A stretch of DNA of 64,000 bases from Candidatus Nitrosotenuis cloacae (GTDB taxonomy: Archaea; Thermoproteota; Nitrososphaeria; Nitrososphaerales; Nitrosopumilaceae), in contig NZ_JAPPVQ010000017.1 in the NCBI RefSeq assembly GCF_026768455.1, positions 102,710-166,709 of the forward strand, in the 5' to 3' direction. Positions 46,369-54,803 of the stretch are shown piece by piece. The translations under genes and the position numbers were made by a program. Numbering within the stretch: the first letter of the stretch is position 1; every line of letters begins with the position of its first letter. The notes beneath the pieces were generated by a model that did no database searches, was not told the origin of the DNA, and saw only the letters and a program-made list of their open reading frames with translations.

Positions 46369-46542
46369 CTAAAAGCCTGGCCTTTTTGGAATATAGTCCA
46401 GCGACATGTTGACTGCTTTGTCCTTCATTATCTCCAGATAGTTTTCATATTCCGCCTCAAATCCGCAGTGCGGGCACTTTACGGACGTTACGTCGTCATC
46501 CAGCACCGCGATTTTTTCGCACTCTGGGCACTTTGCATCCAT
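46369..46542 (-). CDS. Small zinc-ribbon protein, function unknown
   Basis: The 57-residue protein from the seventh methionine (AKCPECEKIAVLDDDVTSVKCPHCG; a 63-residue version starts at 46560) has two CxxC pairs as in TFIIB/TFIIS-type ribbons, then a helical tail ending in LDYIPKRPGF. A TATA-like CTTATAG about 24 bases upstream of this start favours it. Its stop is one base from the neighbouring zinc-ribbon gene, which converges on it. Function unknown; similar ribbon proteins serve in transcription. Confidence 0.65.
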   Translation of the reverse strand: MDAKCPECEKIAVLDDDVTSVKCPHCGFEAEYENYLEIMKDKAVNMSLDYIPKRPGF

Positions 46543-46599
46543 GATCTGGTATGCACTCAAAACTATAAGAATCTAGTTTCAAGAAGTCAATCTGTACAT

Positions 46600-46734
46600 G
46601 TGGTAGGGTTCAACTTTTCAGTTAACTGGCTTGTTCTATCAGAGATTCATAGATTATTCACGATCTATCATCAGCATTTGATAGATAGTCTTGATATTCG
46701 ACATTGTGCAATAATAACAGATGAAGAGGTTTGA
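46600..46734 (+). pseudogene. Short frame, possible N-terminal part of a split Doc/Fic-like gene
   Basis: A 44-codon frame from GTG (FNFSVNWLVLSEIHRLFTIYHQHLID to IRHCAIITDEEV), which ends 14 bases inside the next frame. The helical sequence with LSEIHRLF resembles the N-terminal helix of Doc-like proteins. It may be the first part of the gene that continues in another frame at 46721, broken by a frameshift, or a separate small protein. The AT-rich sequence differs from most of the window. Confidence 0.4.
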
Positions 46735-47137
46735 ATCACATCATATTGAAGACATAGTAGCGTGGAATAAGAGAGAAACAAGTGGGAGAAAAGAATCATT
46801 CGGTGTTAAAACTGATCTATTAAATGAGATCATAAAAAAAGTGAATGGGTTATCAGAGATTGCTAATGACAGAGAAAGAGTGCTAATACAAGCATCTACC
46901 TTAATGGGATTGATTGTATTTGAGCAGCCGTTTAATAACTCCAATAAAGCAACTGCCACTTCAGCTACGATTCAGTTTTTGAAACTCAACGGGTATAAGT
47001 TGGATTTAGAGTCAGAGACAGTACAGGATGAATTATTGGATATGTTAGAAGCCATCATGTACTTGTTTGAGGATCAGTCAGAACGTGGGATTTCCGACAT
47101 AAGGACATTTCTGGAAAAACAGATTAGCGATCTATAA
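46721..47137 (+). CDS. Doc/Fic-like protein with a degenerate active site
   Basis: The 138-residue protein is helical and has the segment FEQPFNNSNKATATSATIQF followed by LKLNGYKL. This aligns with the Doc/Fic catalytic loop HPFxxGNKR/HVFNDANKR, where histidine has become Q and the arginine after the lysine has become A. Fic/Doc enzymes transfer AMP or phosphate to protein targets, but without the histidine activity is unlikely. It may be the main part of a broken toxin gene whose start lies in another frame. It sits 200 bases before a tRNA-Gly gene, in AT-rich sequence that looks acquired. Confidence 0.55.
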   Translation: MKRFESHHIEDIVAWNKRETSGRKESFGVKTDLLNEIIKKVNGLSEIANDRERVLIQASTLMGLIVFEQPFNNSNKATATSATIQFLKLNGYKLDLESETVQDELLDMLEAIMYLFEDQSERGISDIRTFLEKQISDL

Positions 47138-47239
47138 TTTTTCTAGTTTTTTGAATAGTCTGGGATGATCTTCCTTTGCTTTCATCATACCATCCAAGAA
47201 GGTAGTTTCCTTGTTCTTTGCTTCTGCTTTTACTGCCAT
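47132..47239 (-). CDS. Possible tiny protein of 35 residues
   Basis: An ATG-started frame (AVKAEAKNKETTFLDGMMKAKE to KKLEKL) with a lysine-rich helical composition. It overlaps the end of the Doc-like gene by six bases. No Shine-Dalgarno or clear TATA box supports it, and the codons before the ATG are also open for about 18 codons, so it may be a remnant. Weak evidence. The rest of the 47138-47339 gap holds nothing else recognisable. Confidence 0.25.
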   Translation of the reverse strand: MAVKAEAKNKETTFLDGMMKAKEDHPRLFKKLEKL

Positions 47240-47339
47240 GCTATTGATAACGCTCTCAATTGTAAAAAGTTTTGTACGTATTGACGCAGCACGCCGTATT
47301 CAGTATCATTTTTAGTAAGACTCTTTCAAAAACCAGTAA

Positions 47340-47413
47340 GCGGAGTTAGTCCAGCCCGGTAGGACGTCAGCTTCCCAAGCTGAAGGTCGCGTGTTCGAAT
47401 CCCGCACTCCGCA
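47340..47413 (+). tRNA. tRNA-Gly (anticodon CCC)
   Basis: A 74-base cloverleaf: acceptor GCGGAGT with ACTCCGC, anticodon stem TCAGC/GCTGA with loop TTCCCAA (anticodon CCC), T arm GCGTG-TTCGAAT-CCCGC with one T-C mismatch, discriminator A. No intron is seen. The AT-rich region before it holds possibly acquired genes; tRNA genes are common integration sites. Confidence 0.93.
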
Positions 47414-48355
47414 TTACAACTCCGAGATTGCCTGCTTGATGCTCTCCTTGTCCTTGGCAGTCGGAGTATACCTCAGATAGTCCTCCAGGTCCTGCCTTGC
47501 CTCCTTTTTCTTTCCCTGCTCCATCAACGCGATGCCGCGGTTCTTGTAGATTGGCCCAAATCTTGAAGGGTTGATCTCAATTGCCTTGGTATAGTACGAG
47601 GCTGCCCTGTCGTACTGCTTTGCCTTGAGGTAGTAATTTCCCAGCCCCCTGTATGCCAGATAGCACGATTTGTTGCAGTCAATGCTTTTCTCATAGAATG
47701 ACACGCAGTCCTGCGAGTTTTTTTCGTTGTAAATTCCACCAAGAAGGCAGAGTGCCGTCGAGTTTGAGCCGTCAATTGTAACTGCCTCCCTTAGCGTCTT
47801 TATCGCATCATCCTGCCTGTTCTGGAGATTCAGCTTCTCTGAGAGAAAGCACAGCCTGTTTGACTTTTCCTTTGACTTGTTTTCCACCCGTACGGTAGAT
47901 ATGATGTCAGTCGGGGCCAAAAGTATCATCAGCCTTCCGTCCTCCTCCCACATTCTGTCAAACTGTTTTTCCGGAATCATGCCGATCTGGTCGGGCTGCG
48001 GCATGTAGTGGATTATCGACTTTTCCTTTTCGTCGTACCCGGATATGACAGACGCATGCTGGACCGTCTCGTACAATCCAGGAAGAATCACAATCGGCGG
48101 AATTCCCATGTCAATTACCTTTTTCAGCTCAGACAGCGTGGAATGCAGAATCAGGCTGCCAAGTCCGTGCCTTTCTGCAAGCTCGATTCCCTCAATGAGT
48201 ATGCTGCCCCGCATGTTTGGGTATTTCTTTGCAATCTCTCTTGCCTCTGAGATTGGCAGGTTCACGTTCCAGTATTTCGATACTGCGCTGACTGCAAGCG
48301 GCAGGCAGATGTTCTCCTCGGTAACGGCAGGAAGTAAAAGCTCGTGATCGCTCAT
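47414..48355 (-). CDS. C39-peptidase-like protein with TPR repeats
   Basis: The 313-residue protein has an N-terminal papain-like C39 domain (about 1-150). The likely catalytic cysteine is in TEENICLPLAVSAVSKYW and the histidine in VQHASVISGYDEKEKS. The C-terminal half has tetratricopeptide repeats (about 175-310; RLCFLSEKLNLQNRQDDAIK, GNYYLKAKQYDRAASYYTKAIEINP, GIALMEQGKKKEARQDL). No signal peptide or membrane helix is seen, so it is probably cytoplasmic. C39 domains cut Gly-Gly leader peptides in exporters, but no ABC module is fused here. The role is unknown. Confidence 0.75.
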   Translation of the reverse strand: MSDHELLLPAVTEENICLPLAVSAVSKYWNVNLPISEAREIAKKYPNMRGSILIEGIELAERHGLGSLILHSTLSELKKVIDMGIPPIVILPGLYETVQHASVISGYDEKEKSIIHYMPQPDQIGMIPEKQFDRMWEEDGRLMILLAPTDIISTVRVENKSKEKSNRLCFLSEKLNLQNRQDDAIKTLREAVTIDGSNSTALCLLGGIYNEKNSQDCVSFYEKSIDCNKSCYLAYRGLGNYYLKAKQYDRAASYYTKAIEINPSRFGPIYKNRGIALMEQGKKKEARQDLEDYLRYTPTAKDKESIKQAISEL

Positions 48356-48388
48356 GATTCCTGCCCAACCTATTTTCTATTAAAACCC

Positions 48389-48931
48389 TCACAGGGAGAC
48401 GAACCGCTCTATTATCGACAGGCCGTCGTCTGTCATCTCCGGATGAAACTGTGTTCCAAATATTGCACGGTTACCGTAGCGCACCAGCTCATATCTGCAC
48501 GCATCGGATCTGCCAAGCGGAACGAGCATGTTCCCCAGCTGCGATATCTCAAAGCTGTGACTCTGGTACACGCTTATGGTTCCACCGCACAGCGGGTTTT
48601 CCCCTGTTACAAGAACGGTGCTTGGCCCCCTTTGTATTGAATCCATCTTTCGTATGGTGCCGCCGGCGGTAAGGGCAAGTATCTCCGCCCCATAACAGAT
48701 TCCAAGCAGGGGCTTTTGCGCAGATATTGCGTGGTTTATTATCTTGGAGTTTACCGCGTTCATCTTCTGGTCGTTGTGGCGCCTGCCCGACAAAATGAAC
48801 GACCCAGATCTTTCAAAATCCGCCTCCGATACCTTGTCAAACGGAATGATGGCAAAGTCGACCTTCTTTGAGAGGAGGAACTTTGCAATGTTTTGCGTAA
48901 ATACGGATCCGTTGTCGACTAGCAGCAGCAT
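48389..48931 (-). CDS. Class I glutamine amidotransferase (GuaA-like)
   Basis: The 180-residue protein has the amidotransferase triad: cysteine in LLGICYGAEIL, histidine and glutamate in FGTQFHPEM. It resembles the separate glutaminase subunit of archaeal GMP synthase. The expected SGGP turn of GuaA is replaced by LSGRRHNDQ, so another acceptor is possible. If GuaA, it supplies ammonia to the synthetase subunit, which is not in the window. It is divergent from the exported protein gene. Confidence 0.7.
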   Translation of the reverse strand: MLLLVDNGSVFTQNIAKFLLSKKVDFAIIPFDKVSEADFERSGSFILSGRRHNDQKMNAVNSKIINHAISAQKPLLGICYGAEILALTAGGTIRKMDSIQRGPSTVLVTGENPLCGGTISVYQSHSFEISQLGNMLVPLGRSDACRYELVRYGNRAIFGTQFHPEMTDDGLSIIERFVSL

Positions 48932-49006
48932 GAATACAATGGGATGAGACCAAAATTATAAACCTGGTTCCAAGTTTTTTATACAGCTTGTGCCACGTAT
49001 CATCAC

Positions 49007-49660
49007 TTGATAGGAAGACTCTTATTTTCATTTTTGGCAATAACCATCCTCGCCGTTGCGCCGGCCCAGACATCGGCAGACGACCTCATAGTGTTGGGAA
49101 AGGGACACGCCCCAATCTACGTATCCAACACCGACAGCGGCAGATTTGACTTTGACAACGACGGAAGGACCGACTATTACGTAAAGGCGCACTATACCGG
49201 AAATGCGCACCAAACCTACAAGGTGGACTATAAGATAGCAAACGAGTGCGTCGACGGAGACACTGCGGGCGCGGCAAAGATGAAGCTTGGATTCTCAAGC
49301 ACTGATTTTTTCTTCTTTGATCGCGACTGGTACACCGACTTTGAGGTGTGGACTCCATGGTTCAAGGCAGGAAATAACGACGCCAACAAGAGAATCGACC
49401 TTGTGGATCTTCCTCACGGTGCTCTGCCGATTCCATTTCCTGCAAGCGGCGATGATACCATAACAGGCGATGGTAAAAGAGACTCTTTTACCCAGAAGGG
49501 CAGCATAAGTGAGCTTGATGGACAGTCAGGCTGGGAGGGAACCGTATTCTTCAAGGGCGATTCCGGCGAATATTACATGTGGACGATATTTCCGGCCGGC
49601 GGTACATCCGGGTGCGACACGCTTGCAGCATTTGCAATCCCGATAGTAATCAAGCCCTAG
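49007..49660 (+). CDS. Exported protein of unknown function with a Ca-binding-like loop
   Basis: The 217-residue protein, starting at TTG, has a signal peptide (GRLLFSFLAITILAVAPAQTSA, cut probably after TSA). The mature part has an EF-hand-like loop DFDNDGRTD (DxDxDGxxD), then a beta-rich body with FFFFDRDWYTDFEVWTPWF and two far-apart cysteines (C77-like ECVDG and SGCDT) that could form a disulfide. I do not recognise a family; a secreted or surface-bound role is inferred from the signal alone. Confidence 0.75.
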   Translation: MIGRLLFSFLAITILAVAPAQTSADDLIVLGKGHAPIYVSNTDSGRFDFDNDGRTDYYVKAHYTGNAHQTYKVDYKIANECVDGDTAGAAKMKLGFSSTDFFFFDRDWYTDFEVWTPWFKAGNNDANKRIDLVDLPHGALPIPFPASGDDTITGDGKRDSFTQKGSISELDGQSGWEGTVFFKGDSGEYYMWTIFPAGGTSGCDTLAAFAIPIVIKP

Positions 49661-49678
49661 TTGCACCAATTGGTGCGG

Positions 49679-52531
49679 TTATTTTCCTACGTTGATAGTG
49701 ATGTAGTGAAGTTCCGGTATTCCGTCCACGGACTTTATCGTTCCTATGTTAATCGACTCTTCTGTCTGCCACAAGAAGATGCGCTTTGTGCCAGATGACA
49801 CGTGCTCGTCGATGAACTTGTTGAGAAGCTCAGTCGTCGTGTCCATGTCTATTCTGCTAAACAGTGACACGTCGCCCTCCTCAAATGAAAGCGGGACCTG
49901 CAGTGATGTCGGAGTCACTATCTCCAGTCCGCGCTCCTCAAATATCGCCTTGATGGTCTTGATTCGCTCGTCCTTGTCAAAGCCCACCTCCGTCTGCTGC
50001 GACGCCGGAGTCACCACGCCTGCAAGCTCGCGCAGGTACGCCTCAAACGCCTCCTGCGGCGTGTTTCCAAGGCCCACATAGTATTCCCCGTTGAACGCAG
50101 CACCCACTGCCGCAATTGTTCCAAGCTGCGCCACCACTCCGCCTCCGGATCCGGCAGTATACACTGGGATAAAGTAAACGTCGTGCTGCCCTACCTGGTA
50201 CAGGATGTTGTCGCCGATTCTCGGTGTTCTAAGCAGTGTCTTTAGCTGCGCAAACTCGCTGTCCTTGTCAAGTGCCTCCTTTACCGCGGTCGGCCCGATC
50301 AGCTTTGTAGTCGAGTTCTGGGGCACCTCGTAGAACCTCATGTTGCCAAATGTCGGCAGGTCGTTTTCGACTATCATGTACCCTGAGAGGTTCCTTCCCT
50401 GTCCCCCCCTCTGCTCAAGGGACAACAATCCAAGGAACTTTACGCTGTCAAATCCTGGCGGCTTTGCCGTGATGTAGTATGCTTCCAGATTGGCAGGAAT
50501 CACATAGAACTGGCTTGCCTGGATGAACTTTTCCGTATCAGTGACATGGTAAATGTTGAACATCTCAGTCTTCCATGTGAACAGCTCTTGCGGGTACCTT
50601 ACCTGCTCGTTGAGCCACGATGGAATGGGCTGGAACTTGTCGCCGTACTGGCTTTCTATGATGTCCGTAAAGTAGTCGTCGCCGTACTTTAGCAGAGTAA
50701 TGTCACCGTTGTAGGTGTCAACTAGTGCAAAGCCCACCAGCCTCAGGTAGGGGTTTCCAATCGACCATGGGACCGACTGCGTGTCAAATCCGACAATCAG
50801 CGGCATGAGCCAGTATGTCTTTTGGCCGTCAGTTACTGGGTAAAAGTCCAGCTGCTGGCCGAACATGTTGTACAGAAAGTACGGGTACAGTGTGCTCATC
50901 CTGGAATAGACGTCCTTGTACCTCATCACGTGGACCGAGTCGGACGGAAATGACAGCAAAAAGTTTGGCTCAAACACCCAGCTTGTAGGCGGAGATACCG
51001 TGATTCCTCCAGTTCCGGTGTAGAACGCGTTGTTAAGCTCGGCGCTCGTGTCGCCCCTGTTTGTCGGGTATGCAGACCAGTTGTCCGCAAACAGGCCGCC
51101 CTCACCGTAATAGATGGTCCTCTGCGAGAAGAGCTTGCCGCTTTCCACCGACTGGCCGGTGGTCGCCTCCAGTGCCAGGAACCCGTTTGGAACGTGTGTG
51201 TACACAAGGTGCTCGTTGTACCACCTGTTCTCAAGGCTTACTGTAGGCGGAAGGACCGGCTTCATCGATGCCGTCCAGTAGAGCGTGTTGTTGAATCTCA
51301 AAATGTCGTTGTCCTCAAAGTCGATGTACGGGATGAGTCCTATCTCAGGCTTCATCTTGGCAAACGCAGCCTCCCAGTCCCATATCCTGATGGAGTTTAG
51401 GACGTCGCCATTTTGCGATATGTAGCTGTCAATGTTGTTTGGTGAGACTGACGTGAGCTTTACGTCGTTTGTTGTAACCTGGACCTTGTCAAGCTCGCCA
51501 AGATACCTGTTGACGTCGATCTGCTGCTTTGTGTACGGACCGAGGAATTCTATCTTGCGGGCGTCGGCGATGCTGTTGTTGACTGCCATGATGGAGCCTG
51601 CAATTATTGCGATTGCTATAACGGTAAAGACGCGGACGTAGATGTCCCGCTTTATTGGGTGTGTCAGTACCTTGGATCTGAACAGATCAAATATTGAAAA
51701 CGCAATGAGGATGAACCCTACCGCAAGAGTTCCGCCAATGGCATACTTTGTGTTGTAGTCCATCTGGTCGGTGAAGAACATGTTGATTCCAGCCCAAATC
51801 ACGCCGATTCCTATTACCGCCTCTATTGTAGAGACATAGTTTAGGAACTTGGGCTTGCCCTGCGATGAGTCATAGATGTACGATGTGGCCACCTTGATTA
51901 TCGAGTGCAGGCCGACGTAGATTGCAAGCCTTGCGCCTATTACCGCAAGTATCGGCGGAACGAGAATGGTGAGTGCAGGAATTAATGGTATTACGTTTTG
52001 TGATGCATCAATGGTGTTCGGCTCTACAAACGGTAGTGAGAATATCTGCGGCAGGTTGCTTATGCCAAGGTCGTTTCCGTCCATCAGATATACTACGGCA
52101 AGACCGAACATGATGTTGACAAACAGCGCCCCGAACAGGAAGACCTTGGTTACCTGCCACATTACAAACTGGGGAACGCTAAGCCTGTAGTCCTTGAAGC
52201 TTGAGATGTTTCTTGATACCGGATCGTGTGACGTTCTGTTCAAAAATGTGATTACGATGTGTATGGCGTACCAGACAACCGAGGAGCGGTTCTTGAGGTC
52301 CACGTTGACTAGTGCAATCGACGACAGGACCAGCGCCGAGACTACCGAATAGTAGACCGGCTTTGTGAACTGGTCTCCGAACTCGGCCATGTTCATCGAG
52401 AGTATGATTCCCTGGTTTCCAACTATCACCAGGACTATAATTCCAATTATCGCAATTATCCCAAGTCGTATGAGCTTGCCCGCATTTGGGGGAGGCGAAT
52501 TAGACTCTGTGGAGGAATTATACAAAACCAA
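49679..52531 (-). CDS. UPF0182 family membrane protein
   Basis: The 950-residue protein has about seven membrane helices in the first 330 residues and a large extracytoplasmic domain with the family marks FEPNFLLSFPSDSVHVMRYKDVYSR, YPVTDGQKTYWLMPLIVGF and NILYQVGQHDVYFIPVYTAGSGGG. The family (COG1615) is widespread in actinobacteria and archaea, but its function is unknown. The last part (about 780-950) is charged and helical. It stands alone between the exported protein and the primase genes, converging with the former. Confidence 0.9.
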   Translation of the reverse strand: MVLYNSSTESNSPPPNAGKLIRLGIIAIIGIIVLVIVGNQGIILSMNMAEFGDQFTKPVYYSVVSALVLSSIALVNVDLKNRSSVVWYAIHIVITFLNRTSHDPVSRNISSFKDYRLSVPQFVMWQVTKVFLFGALFVNIMFGLAVVYLMDGNDLGISNLPQIFSLPFVEPNTIDASQNVIPLIPALTILVPPILAVIGARLAIYVGLHSIIKVATSYIYDSSQGKPKFLNYVSTIEAVIGIGVIWAGINMFFTDQMDYNTKYAIGGTLAVGFILIAFSIFDLFRSKVLTHPIKRDIYVRVFTVIAIAIIAGSIMAVNNSIADARKIEFLGPYTKQQIDVNRYLGELDKVQVTTNDVKLTSVSPNNIDSYISQNGDVLNSIRIWDWEAAFAKMKPEIGLIPYIDFEDNDILRFNNTLYWTASMKPVLPPTVSLENRWYNEHLVYTHVPNGFLALEATTGQSVESGKLFSQRTIYYGEGGLFADNWSAYPTNRGDTSAELNNAFYTGTGGITVSPPTSWVFEPNFLLSFPSDSVHVMRYKDVYSRMSTLYPYFLYNMFGQQLDFYPVTDGQKTYWLMPLIVGFDTQSVPWSIGNPYLRLVGFALVDTYNGDITLLKYGDDYFTDIIESQYGDKFQPIPSWLNEQVRYPQELFTWKTEMFNIYHVTDTEKFIQASQFYVIPANLEAYYITAKPPGFDSVKFLGLLSLEQRGGQGRNLSGYMIVENDLPTFGNMRFYEVPQNSTTKLIGPTAVKEALDKDSEFAQLKTLLRTPRIGDNILYQVGQHDVYFIPVYTAGSGGGVVAQLGTIAAVGAAFNGEYYVGLGNTPQEAFEAYLRELAGVVTPASQQTEVGFDKDERIKTIKAIFEERGLEIVTPTSLQVPLSFEEGDVSLFSRIDMDTTTELLNKFIDEHVSSGTKRIFLWQTEESINIGTIKSVDGIPELHYITINVGK

Positions 52532-52594
52532 ACTTGCTCCTTTGTGGATAAATTAATGTCTTCGCAGCAAAAACAAGCGCGATTTGGGCCGGGA

Positions 52595-53716
52595 TCAGGC
52601 TACGGTGGCATATCCCTTGCAGATCATGTAGACTGCGGCGTACTTTGGCACCGTGACCTGCTCCCTTGCGTACGGGCCGAACTTTTTGTTCTTTAGCTTT
52701 ATTTCGACTGGGCAGGTGGCAGTAACAGTCACGTTGTCCGAGTCGATAAAGCACGCATCGGATCCCGGATTGAACTTGGCGACATCCTCCAGCGGCATCT
52801 TTGTCAGGCCGCTCTTGCTGTTTATGGTGCCGCCCAGTCTGAATATCCTGTGCACGTCTATTGTCACGTTCGGGTCTATTCTTACTCCGATCGACTTTTG
52901 GGCTTCCTCAAGCCGCTTTTTGAACGCAAGGTACCCATCCGAGATTATCTTTTTTGATTCCTTTGGCTTGTTTGACTTGGAGCCAAAGATCTCCCTTGCG
53001 ACCCTGCCGGGCCAGCCCTTGTCGTCAACATCGGAGAACGATGACTTTGCAAAGTTTGACGGCTTTGCACCAAACGTCTCAGGCACCGCCCCCCTGAACG
53101 CGATATAGTCGACAAGGTCCGCCCTCTCCTTTGACTCTAGCTTGTCATAATTGGAACTTGAGACGTACACGTGGAATCCCTCGTTGCCCGAAAAATACAC
53201 CACAATGTCCTCCTTTTTTATCGCCAGGTCGTTTGTCAGAATGACTGCCAGTTTCTTTACCTCGTTTTTTGCCGCAGATATGCAGTCGGTGCACAAGACG
53301 GAGGTCTTTTCGTGCTTTGTGGAGCCGCACTGCGGGCACTGCTCCTGATTCAGAAAGACGTTTGCGCACGAGGTGCAGATCTTGCATGTGTGGTTTGCCC
53401 TGCATGGAAGATTGAGGTCCTTTGCATCTATGTCAAATATGAGGTCGGCCCCCTGCCAGTCCTTTTCTGCCATCGGCAGGTTTGGAAACGAGTAGCGCGC
53501 GTTGGAGCAGTACACGTCGGACGGCACGCTGGTCATAAGCAGCAGGTGCAGCTCCTTGTCGGATTTCAGCGAGATGTGCCGAGTCATTCCAGAGTTGAAC
53601 TTTTGGTATCCGAACTCGCGCATCTCAGGGTTTGGCATCGTGCGAATCAGAGAAAAATGGTCAAAGTAGTATTTTTTGAAGGACTCCTCAAGGAGCCTTG
53701 CGTCTTTTTCATGCAT
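52595..53716 (-). CDS. priS: DNA primase small (catalytic) subunit
   Basis: The 373-residue protein has the PriS catalytic pair D95 and D97 (LIFDIDAKD), the zinc-binding knob CKICTSCANVFLNQEQCPQC with a following CTDC, and VVYFSGNEGFHVYV of the active site. It makes RNA/DNA primers for replication with PriL. The large-subunit gene precedes it and overlaps by eight bases. The end has an extra basic part typical of archaeal PriS. Confidence 0.96.
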   Translation of the reverse strand: MHEKDARLLEESFKKYYFDHFSLIRTMPNPEMREFGYQKFNSGMTRHISLKSDKELHLLLMTSVPSDVYCSNARYSFPNLPMAEKDWQGADLIFDIDAKDLNLPCRANHTCKICTSCANVFLNQEQCPQCGSTKHEKTSVLCTDCISAAKNEVKKLAVILTNDLAIKKEDIVVYFSGNEGFHVYVSSSNYDKLESKERADLVDYIAFRGAVPETFGAKPSNFAKSSFSDVDDKGWPGRVAREIFGSKSNKPKESKKIISDGYLAFKKRLEEAQKSIGVRIDPNVTIDVHRIFRLGGTINSKSGLTKMPLEDVAKFNPGSDACFIDSDNVTVTATCPVEIKLKNKKFGPYAREQVTVPKYAAVYMICKGYATVA

Positions 53717-54761
53717 TTACCCTTCTCCTGCCAAACTGCAGCGGGTTGATTATGTTGTTGCATTCAGGTATTGCAAAGCAGAGATCCTCGCTCTTTAGCT
53801 TCTCGCACGACGGACATGCATACTTTGTCCCGCTGCCAAAGTTCCCAGCCAGGTGCTTTAGCTGGTACAGCGTGACCCGCTCGTTATAGTCGGGTGCATT
53901 CTTGAATAACGGTGCGACCTCCTCTATGCTCTGGCCCTTGTTCAGAAGGTATGTCGCAAGCATGAACCTGCCAGAGTGCGGCAGGTTTTCCCCCTTGTCC
54001 AGTATCTCGATTGCGTGCTTTATGCACGGCGGGTACTCTGTGGACTCGACAGTCTGCACAGTGAATTTTTGCGCAAGCGTCACAAGCTGCTCGACTGGCT
54101 TTTTGAACGACTCTAGCACCATCGGAATCGATGCGGAGTGGATCTTTGTGCCGATGAAATTGTCAAGCTCCTTTCGTATCAGCCTGACTGTCTCGTGCGC
54201 GGTAAGAAACACGCTGCCGCCATCCACAAGCCGGTTTACCAGCTTCCATTCCTGCTCGTGAAAGTGCGCAGCGTGCTTTAGGTAGTCAGGCACTGGAATT
54301 ACAAAATAGTCGTCACTCTTTGAGACGCTCATCGCAAAGAGATCTTGGATTATCTTTATTGCAAGCTGCTCGTTTGTCTTGTTGCCAGAGTCGTTGAGGT
54401 CTTTTTCGAGGAATCTTTCTGCCCTTCTTGCCTCCGCAAGGGAGAATCTTTTGATAAGCGTGCGCATGCCGCTTTGCTTGAGTAAAATGACAGCTATTAG
54501 AAATGAGAACACCTCCACATCCAGGTTTTTGATTCCGGGATCAGAGTTGAAGATCTTGCCGTTTGCGGCAGTCTCTATACGGTTCATGGCCAGATCAACT
54601 ATCGGCCTGAGGTCCTCGTCCTTGTCAAACTGCTCCAGAGTGAATCCTTTTTCCCTCAGATAGTTTCCAGCCTCCGTCATGAACGGGTACTTGGCAATCT
54701 CCTCCTTTCCGAGCTTTAACACAATCTGTTCTACCCGATTTGCCGTTAAAAATTTGAGCAT
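53709..54761 (-). CDS. priL: DNA primase large subunit
   Basis: The 350-residue protein is PriL: a helical N-terminal half and a C-terminal iron-sulfur domain with cysteines in EYPPCIKHAIEIL, YACPSC and LCFAIPECN (four Cys for a 4Fe-4S cluster) and the SGRFMLATYLLNKG block that grips the primer start. It controls primer initiation and length. It is co-transcribed with priS and divergent from the endonuclease IV gene. Confidence 0.95.
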   Translation of the reverse strand: MLKFLTANRVEQIVLKLGKEEIAKYPFMTEAGNYLREKGFTLEQFDKDEDLRPIVDLAMNRIETAANGKIFNSDPGIKNLDVEVFSFLIAVILLKQSGMRTLIKRFSLAEARRAERFLEKDLNDSGNKTNEQLAIKIIQDLFAMSVSKSDDYFVIPVPDYLKHAAHFHEQEWKLVNRLVDGGSVFLTAHETVRLIRKELDNFIGTKIHSASIPMVLESFKKPVEQLVTLAQKFTVQTVESTEYPPCIKHAIEILDKGENLPHSGRFMLATYLLNKGQSIEEVAPLFKNAPDYNERVTLYQLKHLAGNFGSGTKYACPSCEKLKSEDLCFAIPECNNIINPLQFGRRRVNA

Positions 54762-54803
54762 TTTCCAATCTGGGTTTAAATTGTTCCAAACTGTCTGATC
54801 TGT

